A stretch of 64,000 nt of DNA, taken from assembly GCA_016286035.1 (NCBI GenBank), contig JAEERY010000013.1, forward strand, positions 1-64,000, in the 5' to 3' direction. The translations under genes and the position numbers were made by a program. Of this stretch, positions 26,630 through 34,528 are shown piece by piece. Below the pieces are notes generated by a model. It searched no databases. It worked only from the letters and a program-made list of their open reading frames with translations, and had not been told where the DNA came from. The stretch's first letter is position 1, and each line of letters begins with the position of its first letter. This stretch comes from Lachnospiraceae bacterium. Lineage in GTDB: Bacteria > Bacillota > Clostridia > Lachnospirales > Lachnospiraceae.

Positions 26630-29023
26630 TTACGCACCTGCCTTTCTTATAGCTTCCTGCAAGCACTTGGTAAGCTCTGTTATCTGATTATCCTTTTCGG
26701 TTATGATGTTTAACAGCTGCTTTCTCTCTTCAATATTGCTCAGAATAATGCTCTCATACTTTCTTTCAAGATCACTTATCCTTCGAACTAGTTCATCTCT
26801 TGAAGCATCATATGCAGCATAAGTTACCTCTGATACGCTCTTTGCTGCAGAAGCCTGTTCATAAACTTTAACAGGTTCATTTTCTGCTTCAGTTACGGCC
26901 GCATTTGCTTCTGCCGATTTGATTTCAATTGCAGCCGTATCCTGTGCAGTGCCTGCATTTACAGGCTCATTAATTACTGTGGGAGCCTTATACTCCACAT
27001 CGAAGCTCTCAGCTTTAAACAAAGCTTCTATGGCTTCCGGTCTTATCATCTTTGTATCGCCGTCAATAACAACATATCCGGCAAGTCTGCCTTCCATCTG
27101 TTCTCTGATGAAGGTTTCACCGATTCCGATGGCATCAGCAAATTCCTGAACAGTTATATATTCGCGGGTGACGTATTTTGCCATCCTTCTTCGTATCTTC
27201 TTTTCGGCCGCCTTGATATCGTTGGGCGTCATTCTGGTTCCCCATGTGGATTTCCAGAATGTGAACCACGCTATGGGCATCTGCCACAGCAAAACGAGTT
27301 CATAGTATATACAAAAGAGCAGGCCGTAGAACCATGTCGAACTCTTTCTCAGTAACAGCTGAGCCATACTCATAAGCAATGACATCAGCAACAGACCAAG
27401 CAGAAATGACTTGGGGAATATATGATGAGTGAACGGTACATATACAAGGTTGTAAAGTACTACTATCGGTGCCGCGATCGGAACAACCAGTCCCATGTAG
27501 AAAGAAACAGCTGCAAAAGGCTCCTTCTTCCAGATGAATCTTCCTGCAATGAGCGATTCACGAAGCCATGATCTCTTCCATCTCATCTGCTGTTTAAGGA
27601 ACATCTTATGTCGGTTGGGAACGATAGTTGAACATACAGCCGTATCCTGATATGTTGCCCTGTGATGTCTTAATACGAAGTTTGTCATCGAACGGTCATC
27701 ACCAAAAGTAGCCTTCTGACCAAGGAATCTCTGATTCAGCCATGCATCCTTGTTCTCAAGGATGATACTCTTTCTGTAGCATGACAAAGGTCCGGAAAGA
27801 CAGGTAACACAATCAAAGAAGCCCTCTGCGGCCTTCATGATACGAAAGGCTATATAATAACGAACCGCCTGCATCTTTGTAAGTGCATTTGTATATGTGT
27901 TAGCAACGTCGGTCCTCCCCGATACACCTCCCATCTTGGGATCCTTAAAGGGCTGAACCAGGTTTCTTATTGCAAACGGATCAAGGAATGAATCCGAGTC
28001 AACGAAAACCACAAGGTCATGCTTTGCTCTGAGAGCACCTTCGACAAGAGCTTCTCTCTTACCGGCATTTTTCTTTTGGACATAATATGACAGTCTGTCC
28101 TCGATCTGATATCTTTCGGGAGACTCGGCTTTTAGCTTCTCAACTATCTCCTTTATCTTGGCAACCGAGTTATCGGTCGACTTATCATCTATAACAATTA
28201 CTTCCAGCTTGTCGATCGGATATTCCTGGTTGATACAGCTAAGTATGGTACGTTGTATCCATTCCTCCTCATTGAAACACGGTATCAGTATGGAAACACC
28301 CGGAGTAAACGACGGATCGACTTTCTTGGGTCTGTACAGAGCACCGAAGAAATACCTGCTAAGGAGGAAAAGAGCCGTGATTATACTGTACAGATACAGC
28401 CACTTGTTAAACTTAAAGTATATGATGCTCTCCGCTCTCATAAAGAGGATCGATGCACATATGAACAAAAGCATCAGAGATGATGCCGTTACCATATAGA
28501 AGTCCTTGTTTACGGCAGCATACTTGGAGAGATCTTTTCCGAATTTGATTCCGCATACGCAGGTGTCATCGGCCCTTGTAAATGTCCTTATGATCTCTAC
28601 TCGCTGGTGCACCTTCATTTCGTAGCCTTCAGGCATGCTTCCTGGTACTACGGTGAATTTTGCCCATACGTTCTTGGACTGTTGCAGAGGTTCCACCATG
28701 CTCTTGTCTATCTCAACGAGCATACCAGTATTTGAGATATCCAGGACCTTACCCGTATACTTACCGAGTATGCTTCTTGATGAACCTCTTCCGTACAATA
28801 TGACATCAAATCCCGTCTCATATCTAATACCGGACTTTCTCTCATTCATGAACTCTTCAAAGTTTGATACGAGTTCATCCTCATGACCTCTCCTGTCGGT
28901 AGAGCCTCTTTCGGCAGTATTATCCGGGACATATGATAACAATCTTCTGTCTTTCTTTTCATGAAGGATAACGTCCTTCGTTGTCTGTCCGCGTTTTCTC
29001 TTACGCTTATCCAAAAATTCCAT
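26630..29023 (-). CDS. PilZ-domain family 2 processive glycosyltransferase
   Basis: A 797-residue membrane polysaccharide synthase. An N-terminal PilZ-like domain (about 60-165) has the c-di-GMP motif DISNTG (95-100). The preceding arginine motif is only a near match (R62...R67). Two transmembrane helices (about 176-195, 208-228) precede a GT-A domain with DD at 279-280, DSD at 342-344, GDD at 441-443 and QQMRW at 478-482, the set found in hyaluronan/chitin/PNAG-type synthases. Further membrane helices follow. The C terminus has a helix-turn-helix-like segment (about 628-680) and a terminal coiled coil. It lies 16 bases after the four-NodB lipoprotein. Confidence 0.82.
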   Translation of the reverse strand: MEFLDKRKRKRGQTTKDVILHEKKDRRLLSYVPDNTAERGSTDRRGHEDELVSNFEEFMNERKSGIRYETGFDVILYGRGSSRSILGKYTGKVLDISNTGMLVEIDKSMVEPLQQSKNVWAKFTVVPGSMPEGYEMKVHQRVEIIRTFTRADDTCVCGIKFGKDLSKYAAVNKDFYMVTASSLMLLFICASILFMRAESIIYFKFNKWLYLYSIITALFLLSRYFFGALYRPKKVDPSFTPGVSILIPCFNEEEWIQRTILSCINQEYPIDKLEVIVIDDKSTDNSVAKIKEIVEKLKAESPERYQIEDRLSYYVQKKNAGKREALVEGALRAKHDLVVFVDSDSFLDPFAIRNLVQPFKDPKMGGVSGRTDVANTYTNALTKMQAVRYYIAFRIMKAAEGFFDCVTCLSGPLSCYRKSIILENKDAWLNQRFLGQKATFGDDRSMTNFVLRHHRATYQDTAVCSTIVPNRHKMFLKQQMRWKRSWLRESLIAGRFIWKKEPFAAVSFYMGLVVPIAAPIVVLYNLVYVPFTHHIFPKSFLLGLLLMSLLMSMAQLLLRKSSTWFYGLLFCIYYELVLLWQMPIAWFTFWKSTWGTRMTPNDIKAAEKKIRRRMAKYVTREYITVQEFADAIGIGETFIREQMEGRLAGYVVIDGDTKMIRPEAIEALFKAESFDVEYKAPTVINEPVNAGTAQDTAAIEIKSAEANAAVTEAENEPVKVYEQASAAKSVSEVTYAAYDASRDELVRRISDLERKYESIILSNIEERKQLLNIITEKDNQITELTKCLQEAIRKAGA

Positions 29024-29039
29024 TTTTTAATCCTTACGT

Positions 29040-32000
29040 CTATCTGAGATAATCATCCAACCTTGCAATCGTGTAACCCTGTGCCTGCCACTCCGGTATC
29101 ATGATGTCCAAAGCTTCCGCTGTGTACTGAGCTTCGGGCGACATATGCATGACAAGACAGCTTCCTCCCGTAACCTTCTCTAAGCCGTACCATTCCTGTT
29201 TTCCGTTTCTTAAAAGATTTACAAGCTCATCTACGGAACCGGCCGCATAGTCCGATGTACTTATATCTCCGCTGACTATATATGAGAATCCGACGTCGTA
29301 GAGCTGATACATACCTACCCTGCTGACAGCAAGTGTCGGCGGACGATAGATTGTAGTCAGTGCCGGTCTTCCGCCAACGGAAACATCACCGATATATCTG
29401 TTAAGAACTGTATAACTTGTTACTATGTCTTTTCTGAAAGCAACCGCTTCTTCATCGGTCATTGATGCAAATGAATACTCGCCCTTCTCATCGACCGACG
29501 AATGCCACATCGCTATATGCGAGTTCGAATGCGAGCCTACCATATGACCGTCTGCAGCGATAGCTCGTAAAAGGTTGGGGTTATTCGATACATTGTTGGT
29601 CCTTACAAAGAAATTACCCTTTACCCCGTACTTATCAAGAACATAAAGCAGCTCATTTATGTTCTTTTCATACCCCCAGTCATCAAACGTAAGGAAGATG
29701 ACATTATCAGACGATATCTTTCCTCTCTGATCGAATTTGCTCATTTCACCTGCTGAGAAACCGGGTATCTCGCTTACATCGGGATTTCCTATGTATCTTG
29801 ATGCCATGTAATCTGTCTGAGTCTGTGCATCAGCCATATTTCCGAGTACATTTTTATCTATAGATATTGAATTGTTTCCTCTTCTTCCCGGTGCATATGT
29901 ATATCCCGAAGAGTTTACAGCACTGTATGACTTTACCGTATATGCAGTGGAAGGCTGTCTTGCGCCATAAACGTCCGTATAGACAAGCGCATCTATCTTA
30001 TTTGATATAAATGTCTTTACCAGATCTCCGAGGAGTGTATTTTCCGTATCTTCCGGAAGATTCTTATCCGCACTGAAACAGTTCATGTGGAAGAATACAA
30101 TGCTTCCTCTGTGAGGATCTATCTTTGAACTGTTATTGTAATAGAAATCCCTTACCTGTTTTGCATCCGCATATTTTGAATTGACCATGCTGTACTCATG
30201 ACCAACAAGCTGGCAGCCCGTAGCGGAAACGGCTTCCTTGGTCTCTTCACCTATCTCACCGTAAGGCTGACATACGATCGAAGTGTCAACGTCATATTTC
30301 CATTTAAGATACTGTTGTGCACCCATGATATAAGAAGCCACGGAATTAAATTCGGCGGGATATTCTGCTGTTTCCGTATATGCGATTCCTATTTCACTTC
30401 CTGAAGCCAAAATAAGGCTTATGCTGTCCGGATAATTGAGCATATCCTTCATTGTGACGAAGAATGTACCTTTGTAATTTCTGCCTTCAAGGATGCTTAA
30501 AACATCTTTTAAGACAACCTGATTTTCGATACCGTAGAAGGACATGACCATGGCCTTCTCGCTGGTATATACCATCTTTCTCTCACCGGCCATCTTACCG
30601 TCGTTTTCTTCTCTCAATGAAGCAAGCTTAACTTCATCTATCTTCGGAACACTCTTTGCTGCTTTTATAAGCGATGTGACATCGACCACATCATTTCCTG
30701 CTTTTGAAGAACTAGCAACAAAAGAATCAAGTTTTGTTATATCAAAGTCTTCAGAATCAATTCTGATTAATTTGATATCTCCCTTGCTGCTTCCCGCAGA
30801 TTCTGACGGAACTATAACATCCATTCCTGCCGTTCCGGCTGCTATCAGAATATTTTCATCCACTCTTCCCGCAGGACAATAATATCTGCACTTAACAGAC
30901 AGGTTCTTCTTTATGCTTCTTGCACCTGCCATGATATCTTCGTATATCGTATAAACATCTTTTCCGGAAAGATCAGAGCCGTCAGCGCCCCTTGTCGCGA
31001 ATCCGAATCCGCCTTCTGCAAGGATCTTAAATATCTCTATATTGTCCTCAACCTCGTTTTGAGTCACAAAGAAGGTTGCATTACTGCCACTGTCTTTCAG
31101 TACTTCAACTATCTGTTTTGCAGTATCCTCATCAGACGGCACTCCTGTGAAAGTCAGACCGATAACGTTTTCCATTGTCTCGGCACTTTCATAGTACTCA
31201 GCCTTTACGCCCATGTTCTTTTCAATGAGTTCGCTTACATACTGCTCATTAGTCTTTGTAGGAAGACTGTCCAATGAAACCAGATCATAATCCTGTGATT
31301 CAATGGCATCCAATAGCCATCCCAGAACAGTTACAGTATCGTTATCCTCTTTGAGTTCTTTTGTCTCGCCATCGGCTATTGTTGCCTGCTTATCAATTGC
31401 GGGTTTCTGGTATTCCTGTTTGGGTTCATATTCAAGAGGGCCTATATAGCCTTCAAGTTTATATACAAGAATAGTCGCTCCGCTCTTTCTTGCTATATAT
31501 TCCTCAGCTTTTTCCTTATCCTTAAAGCTTCCCTTGTTAAGATAGTTTCCCTGAAGGGGAGCTACTACCTTTTTAAATCCGCACGCATTTGCAGCCTCAC
31601 ATATATCATCCGTATAGAAGATACCGTTTAGCATCATCTTGTCTATGGGGAAATCAAGTAACGTAGTAAAGACTTTGGCCGAATAAGAAAATTCACTTAT
31701 CATCTCCTCATCAGACAAAGTTTCAATGTCTTCATTCTCAGTCAGACCGTTATTTATTATCTTGTGCCCTTTTTTCGAAATGAGTTTTAAAGTCTCGTCA
31801 TCTTCTGCAGAATCCATTGCAGTAAGAGCAAAAGTTACTTTCACATGATGTTCTTCAAGTTCTTCCAAAACTCTTTCTGTAAGTACACGGTCAGATGTTC
31901 CCTGGATAATAAGAGCTATCTGTTTATCCTCTGTTATCTCATCATCTCTTATTATTCCCGCAGGGTCACATCCTTTCTGATAAACAGACAAAGCTTTCTC

Positions 32001-32156
32001 ATATTCCTCCGAAGCGTCGTAGCTTATCCTCTGGATCGTATCAAGATCCACTTCATGTTCGGATGTAACGTTTCCAAATGAACAGCCGGTCAACAGACAG
32101 GTTATCAAACCTGTGATCAAGATGCGTCTGCCTTTTGTTAAGATACTGTTACTCAT
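29040..32156 (-). CDS. Lipoprotein with four tandem NodB-like domains
   Basis: A lipoprotein signal ends in the lipobox LLTGC. Four NodB (polysaccharide deacetylase) folds follow, at about 80-300, 330-480, 530-740 and 805-1030 counting from this start. Only the last keeps catalytic motifs: TFDDW, HSNSH, YRPPT and LVMHMS. The first three keep the strand pattern but lack the Asp pair and HxxxH. At about 1038 residues it is far longer than a usual deacetylase (200-300). The ATG at 32156 gives a clean signal peptide and has AAGGA ten bases upstream. In-frame ATGs at 32174 and 32186 are possible. It is the first gene of the exopolysaccharide operon. Confidence 0.78.
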   Translation of the reverse strand: MSNSILTKGRRILITGLITCLLTGCSFGNVTSEHEVDLDTIQRISYDASEEYEKALSVYQKGCDPAGIIRDDEITEDKQIALIIQGTSDRVLTERVLEELEEHHVKVTFALTAMDSAEDDETLKLISKKGHKIINNGLTENEDIETLSDEEMISEFSYSAKVFTTLLDFPIDKMMLNGIFYTDDICEAANACGFKKVVAPLQGNYLNKGSFKDKEKAEEYIARKSGATILVYKLEGYIGPLEYEPKQEYQKPAIDKQATIADGETKELKEDNDTVTVLGWLLDAIESQDYDLVSLDSLPTKTNEQYVSELIEKNMGVKAEYYESAETMENVIGLTFTGVPSDEDTAKQIVEVLKDSGSNATFFVTQNEVEDNIEIFKILAEGGFGFATRGADGSDLSGKDVYTIYEDIMAGARSIKKNLSVKCRYYCPAGRVDENILIAAGTAGMDVIVPSESAGSSKGDIKLIRIDSEDFDITKLDSFVASSSKAGNDVVDVTSLIKAAKSVPKIDEVKLASLREENDGKMAGERKMVYTSEKAMVMSFYGIENQVVLKDVLSILEGRNYKGTFFVTMKDMLNYPDSISLILASGSEIGIAYTETAEYPAEFNSVASYIMGAQQYLKWKYDVDTSIVCQPYGEIGEETKEAVSATGCQLVGHEYSMVNSKYADAKQVRDFYYNNSSKIDPHRGSIVFFHMNCFSADKNLPEDTENTLLGDLVKTFISNKIDALVYTDVYGARQPSTAYTVKSYSAVNSSGYTYAPGRRGNNSISIDKNVLGNMADAQTQTDYMASRYIGNPDVSEIPGFSAGEMSKFDQRGKISSDNVIFLTFDDWGYEKNINELLYVLDKYGVKGNFFVRTNNVSNNPNLLRAIAADGHMVGSHSNSHIAMWHSSVDEKGEYSFASMTDEEAVAFRKDIVTSYTVLNRYIGDVSVGGRPALTTIYRPPTLAVSRVGMYQLYDVGFSYIVSGDISTSDYAAGSVDELVNLLRNGKQEWYGLEKVTGGSCLVMHMSPEAQYTAEALDIMIPEWQAQGYTIARLDDYLR

Positions 32157-32259
32157 AATCTTTATGTCCTTCATGATCAATTTCATTTATCCTGTATATG
32201 TTTTAGATCCTGTTTATTTTTTTAGTTAAAAAACTTAACCGTAACACAACATATTGTAT

Positions 32260-32288
32260 ATTATCATTACGTTTTGAATTTGTGTAAA
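32260..32288 (-). promoter_or_regulatory. Probable promoter of the exopolysaccharide operon
   Basis: TTTACA (32283-32288) and GATAAT (32260-32265) are separated by 17 bases, each one base from consensus. The predicted leader is about 95 bases. Confidence 0.55.
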
Positions 32289-32291
32289 TTT

Positions 32292-32333
32292 GTGCACGAA
32301 ATGCGCAAATTCGTGCACGAAATGCACATTTTT
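32292..32333 (-). promoter_or_regulatory. Two 21-bp direct repeats upstream of the exopolysaccharide promoter
   Basis: Two copies of GTGCACGAAATGC begin at 32292 and 32313, an exact 21-base period (two helical turns). They abut the -35 box of the promoter at 32260-32288. The same bases also form a 9-bp inverted repeat, GTGCACGAA with TTCGTGCAC (32292-32300 and 32310-32318). This is a likely binding site for a regulator; which one is not evident. Confidence 0.6.
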
Positions 32334-32355
32334 GTTGTTATGTAAACCCAAATTA

Positions 32356-32389
32356 AAGGTTGCGGCCAAATTATGTCAACCACAACCTT
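32356..32389 (-). terminator. Hairpin at the end of hemZ
   Basis: A 10-bp stem with one G-U pair (32380-32389 with 32356-32365) overlaps the hemZ stop codon. The T tract is weak (TTTAATTT), so it is only a probable terminator. Confidence 0.5.
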
Positions 32390-33825
32390 CTTTTACGATC
32401 GATCATCTCATCGATCTTTTCTATATAAAGATTCACATCTTTTACGTTGTCACATCTTTCCATCCGATAGTTATCACCCTCATGGAAAACCCTCTTTGTT
32501 ACAGTACCGGCTCCCAATGCGACTATGGATTGCTTCTCCTCCATTATGAGGATATTATAGATGCCCTCCTTGCCCTTTCTTGCATATCCGACATTCTCAA
32601 AATTACCGCTCATGTTTTTCTGTCTGTAAAGATAATATGCCCCCAGTCCCATCTCATTACAGATGTTATAAGTCATATCCATGATGTCATCACTGTTGGT
32701 TATGCATTCTATACCATGCTCCTCGATCCACATGTTAAGTCTTGACGCTCTCTTTATTGCAAGAGAATGTACGGTCACACTGTCAGGCTTAAGCTCTTTG
32801 ACTTTCTGCATGGTAGCATATACATCCTCGTACTTCTCTCCGGGAAGACCTACTATCAGATCCATGTTTATGTTATCAAAGCCCAGTTTTCTGGCAAGTT
32901 CATATGCTTCAATAACCTGATAGACGGTATGCCTTCTTCCTATAAGTTCAAGAGTCTCCTGTTTGAAGGTCTGAGGATTAACGGAAATCCTAGTAACTCC
33001 CAGTTCTTTAAGAGCGATCAGTTTTTCTTCCGTTATGCTGTCGGCTCTTCCGGCTTCAACGGTAAACTCCTTAACCCCACTCATATCTATCCTGTTTTTA
33101 AGATAAGATATAAGATACCTGAGTTCATCAGCTGTAAGAGTTGTCGGCGTACCTCCTCCGATATATACACTGTCAAGCACCTTGTCCTTAAAGTTATCTG
33201 CCACATGATCTATCTCTTTTTTGAGGCACTGTATATATTCATTTATCTTCTTTTCGTAAATGCTTCTGGGAAAAGAAGTAAACGAACAGTACAGGCATGT
33301 GGTGGGGCAAAAGGGTATACCTATATAGAGACTGTATCCTTCATCATAATGGATTGAAGAAAGTATATCTATTTCCCTGTGAGCTATCTCTATCGACAGA
33401 TCCGCTTTCTGATACGAAGTAAGATAAACATCCTTATAATATCTTCTGACCTCATCATCTGATATTCCCTTTTCTATCTGTGTGACAGCGATCTTTGTCG
33501 GTCTAATACCGGTAAGGGTTCCCCAGGGAAGCTTCTTTCCCGTATATTTGCTTAAGCTCTCATACAATGCTTTCTTAAGATTGTTCTTATACAGAGGACG
33601 ATCAGCGATATCAGAAACATCTGAGTTTTTAGATATTATCGTTCTATCGTTTTCACAAATCTCAATATCACAATGATCGGGATGATATTCTATTAATATG
33701 TTAATCCCCTCGCCTCTTTCCATATCAACCGAAGATACTTTTACATCTTCGTCCGGATAAAAAGCTTTTATGAGCGAATGAACATCGTATATGAAATTGT
33801 CCTCAGAACACTTAACATTTATCAT
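32371..33825 (-). CDS. hemZ: Coproporphyrinogen dehydrogenase-like radical SAM protein HemZ
   Basis: A radical SAM enzyme of the HemN/HemZ group, with iron-sulfur cysteines C173, C177 and C180 (PFCPTTCLYCSF) and the motif GGGTP (223-227). About 160 residues precede the radical SAM core, as in HemZ. The annotated reaction is oxygen-independent oxidation of coproporphyrinogen III, but no other haem genes are near, and HemZ-type proteins may act on another substrate. The ATG at 33825 is preceded by GGTGTG only. It ends the apt-relA-MBL-hemZ run, 60 bases after the MBL gene. Confidence 0.85.
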   Translation of the reverse strand: MINVKCSEDNFIYDVHSLIKAFYPDEDVKVSSVDMERGEGINILIEYHPDHCDIEICENDRTIISKNSDVSDIADRPLYKNNLKKALYESLSKYTGKKLPWGTLTGIRPTKIAVTQIEKGISDDEVRRYYKDVYLTSYQKADLSIEIAHREIDILSSIHYDEGYSLYIGIPFCPTTCLYCSFTSFPRSIYEKKINEYIQCLKKEIDHVADNFKDKVLDSVYIGGGTPTTLTADELRYLISYLKNRIDMSGVKEFTVEAGRADSITEEKLIALKELGVTRISVNPQTFKQETLELIGRRHTVYQVIEAYELARKLGFDNINMDLIVGLPGEKYEDVYATMQKVKELKPDSVTVHSLAIKRASRLNMWIEEHGIECITNSDDIMDMTYNICNEMGLGAYYLYRQKNMSGNFENVGYARKGKEGIYNILIMEEKQSIVALGAGTVTKRVFHEGDNYRMERCDNVKDVNLYIEKIDEMIDRKRRLWLT

Positions 33826-33849
33826 CAATCACACCAGATACTTTAAATT

Positions 33850-33877
33850 CCCCCGGTACATACAAGATGTCCGGGGG
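33850..33877 (-). promoter_or_regulatory. GC-rich hairpin between MBL gene and hemZ
   Basis: Arms CCCCCGG (33850-33856) and CCGGGGG (33871-33877), extended by ACAT/ATGT with a one-base bulge, form a strong stem 25 bases before hemZ. It lacks a T tract, so it may be a weak terminator, attenuator or mRNA-stabilising stem. Confidence 0.45.
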
Positions 33878-33885
33878 TATATAGA

Positions 33886-34518
33886 TCAATTCCAGAAAGG
33901 ATTATAATCTCTCTCATGTCCTATTGTTGTACTTGCGCCATGTCCGGGAAATACCTTCGTTTCATCCGGAAGCGGGGCAAGTTTTTCTGCAAGCGATCTT
34001 TTGAGTTCGGAAATGCTTCCTGTAGGAAGATCCGTTCTTCCTATGGATTCTTCAAACAGCGTATCGCCGCTTATCAGGATACCGTCATCCTCAAAGTAAA
34101 AGCAGCAGCTTCCTTTTGTATGTCCCGGCGTTGCGAGCACCTTGATCCTGAAACCCAATATATCAAGTTCCTGACCGTCCTTAAGAAAGTCATTTGCCTT
34201 TACTGTACAGGCTCTTCCTGCCAGCTCAGATGCATTAAGATCAGAACTCATTAAAACATCCTCTTCCGCATCAAGGGCATATACCTTTGCTCCCGAAAGC
34301 TGTCTTAGCTTGGAACATCCCCAGATATGATCGAAATGCCCATGAGTAAGAAGGATCGTATCGACCTCAAAGCCCTTTTCCTTTAAAGCCGTATATATGT
34401 AATCTCCCCTGTCGGCGGGATCGAACAGGATCACTTTACTCTGTCCCTCATGATATACAAAATAACAATTGGTGGCACATACACTGAGTACCATTTTTCC
34501 TATCTTAAGATCCGACAT
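33886..34518 (-). CDS. Glyoxalase II-like metallo-beta-lactamase hydrolase
   Basis: A 210-residue MBL-fold protein with THGHFDHIWG, a downstream TPGHTKGS and FPGHG, all metal ligands of the hydroxyacylglutathione-hydrolase-like group. The probable substrate is a thioester. In clostridia this gene is commonly found with relA, as here. It begins 10 bases after the relA stop. Confidence 0.88.
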   Translation of the reverse strand: MSDLKIGKMVLSVCATNCYFVYHEGQSKVILFDPADRGDYIYTALKEKGFEVDTILLTHGHFDHIWGCSKLRQLSGAKVYALDAEEDVLMSSDLNASELAGRACTVKANDFLKDGQELDILGFRIKVLATPGHTKGSCCFYFEDDGILISGDTLFEESIGRTDLPTGSISELKRSLAEKLAPLPDETKVFPGHGASTTIGHERDYNPFWN

Positions 34519-34528
34519 ACACCCTCCG

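Noticed and set aside
32292-32333. CRISPR array
   Set aside because: There are only two copies of a short repeat with no spacers or cas genes. It is better read as a regulatory repeat.
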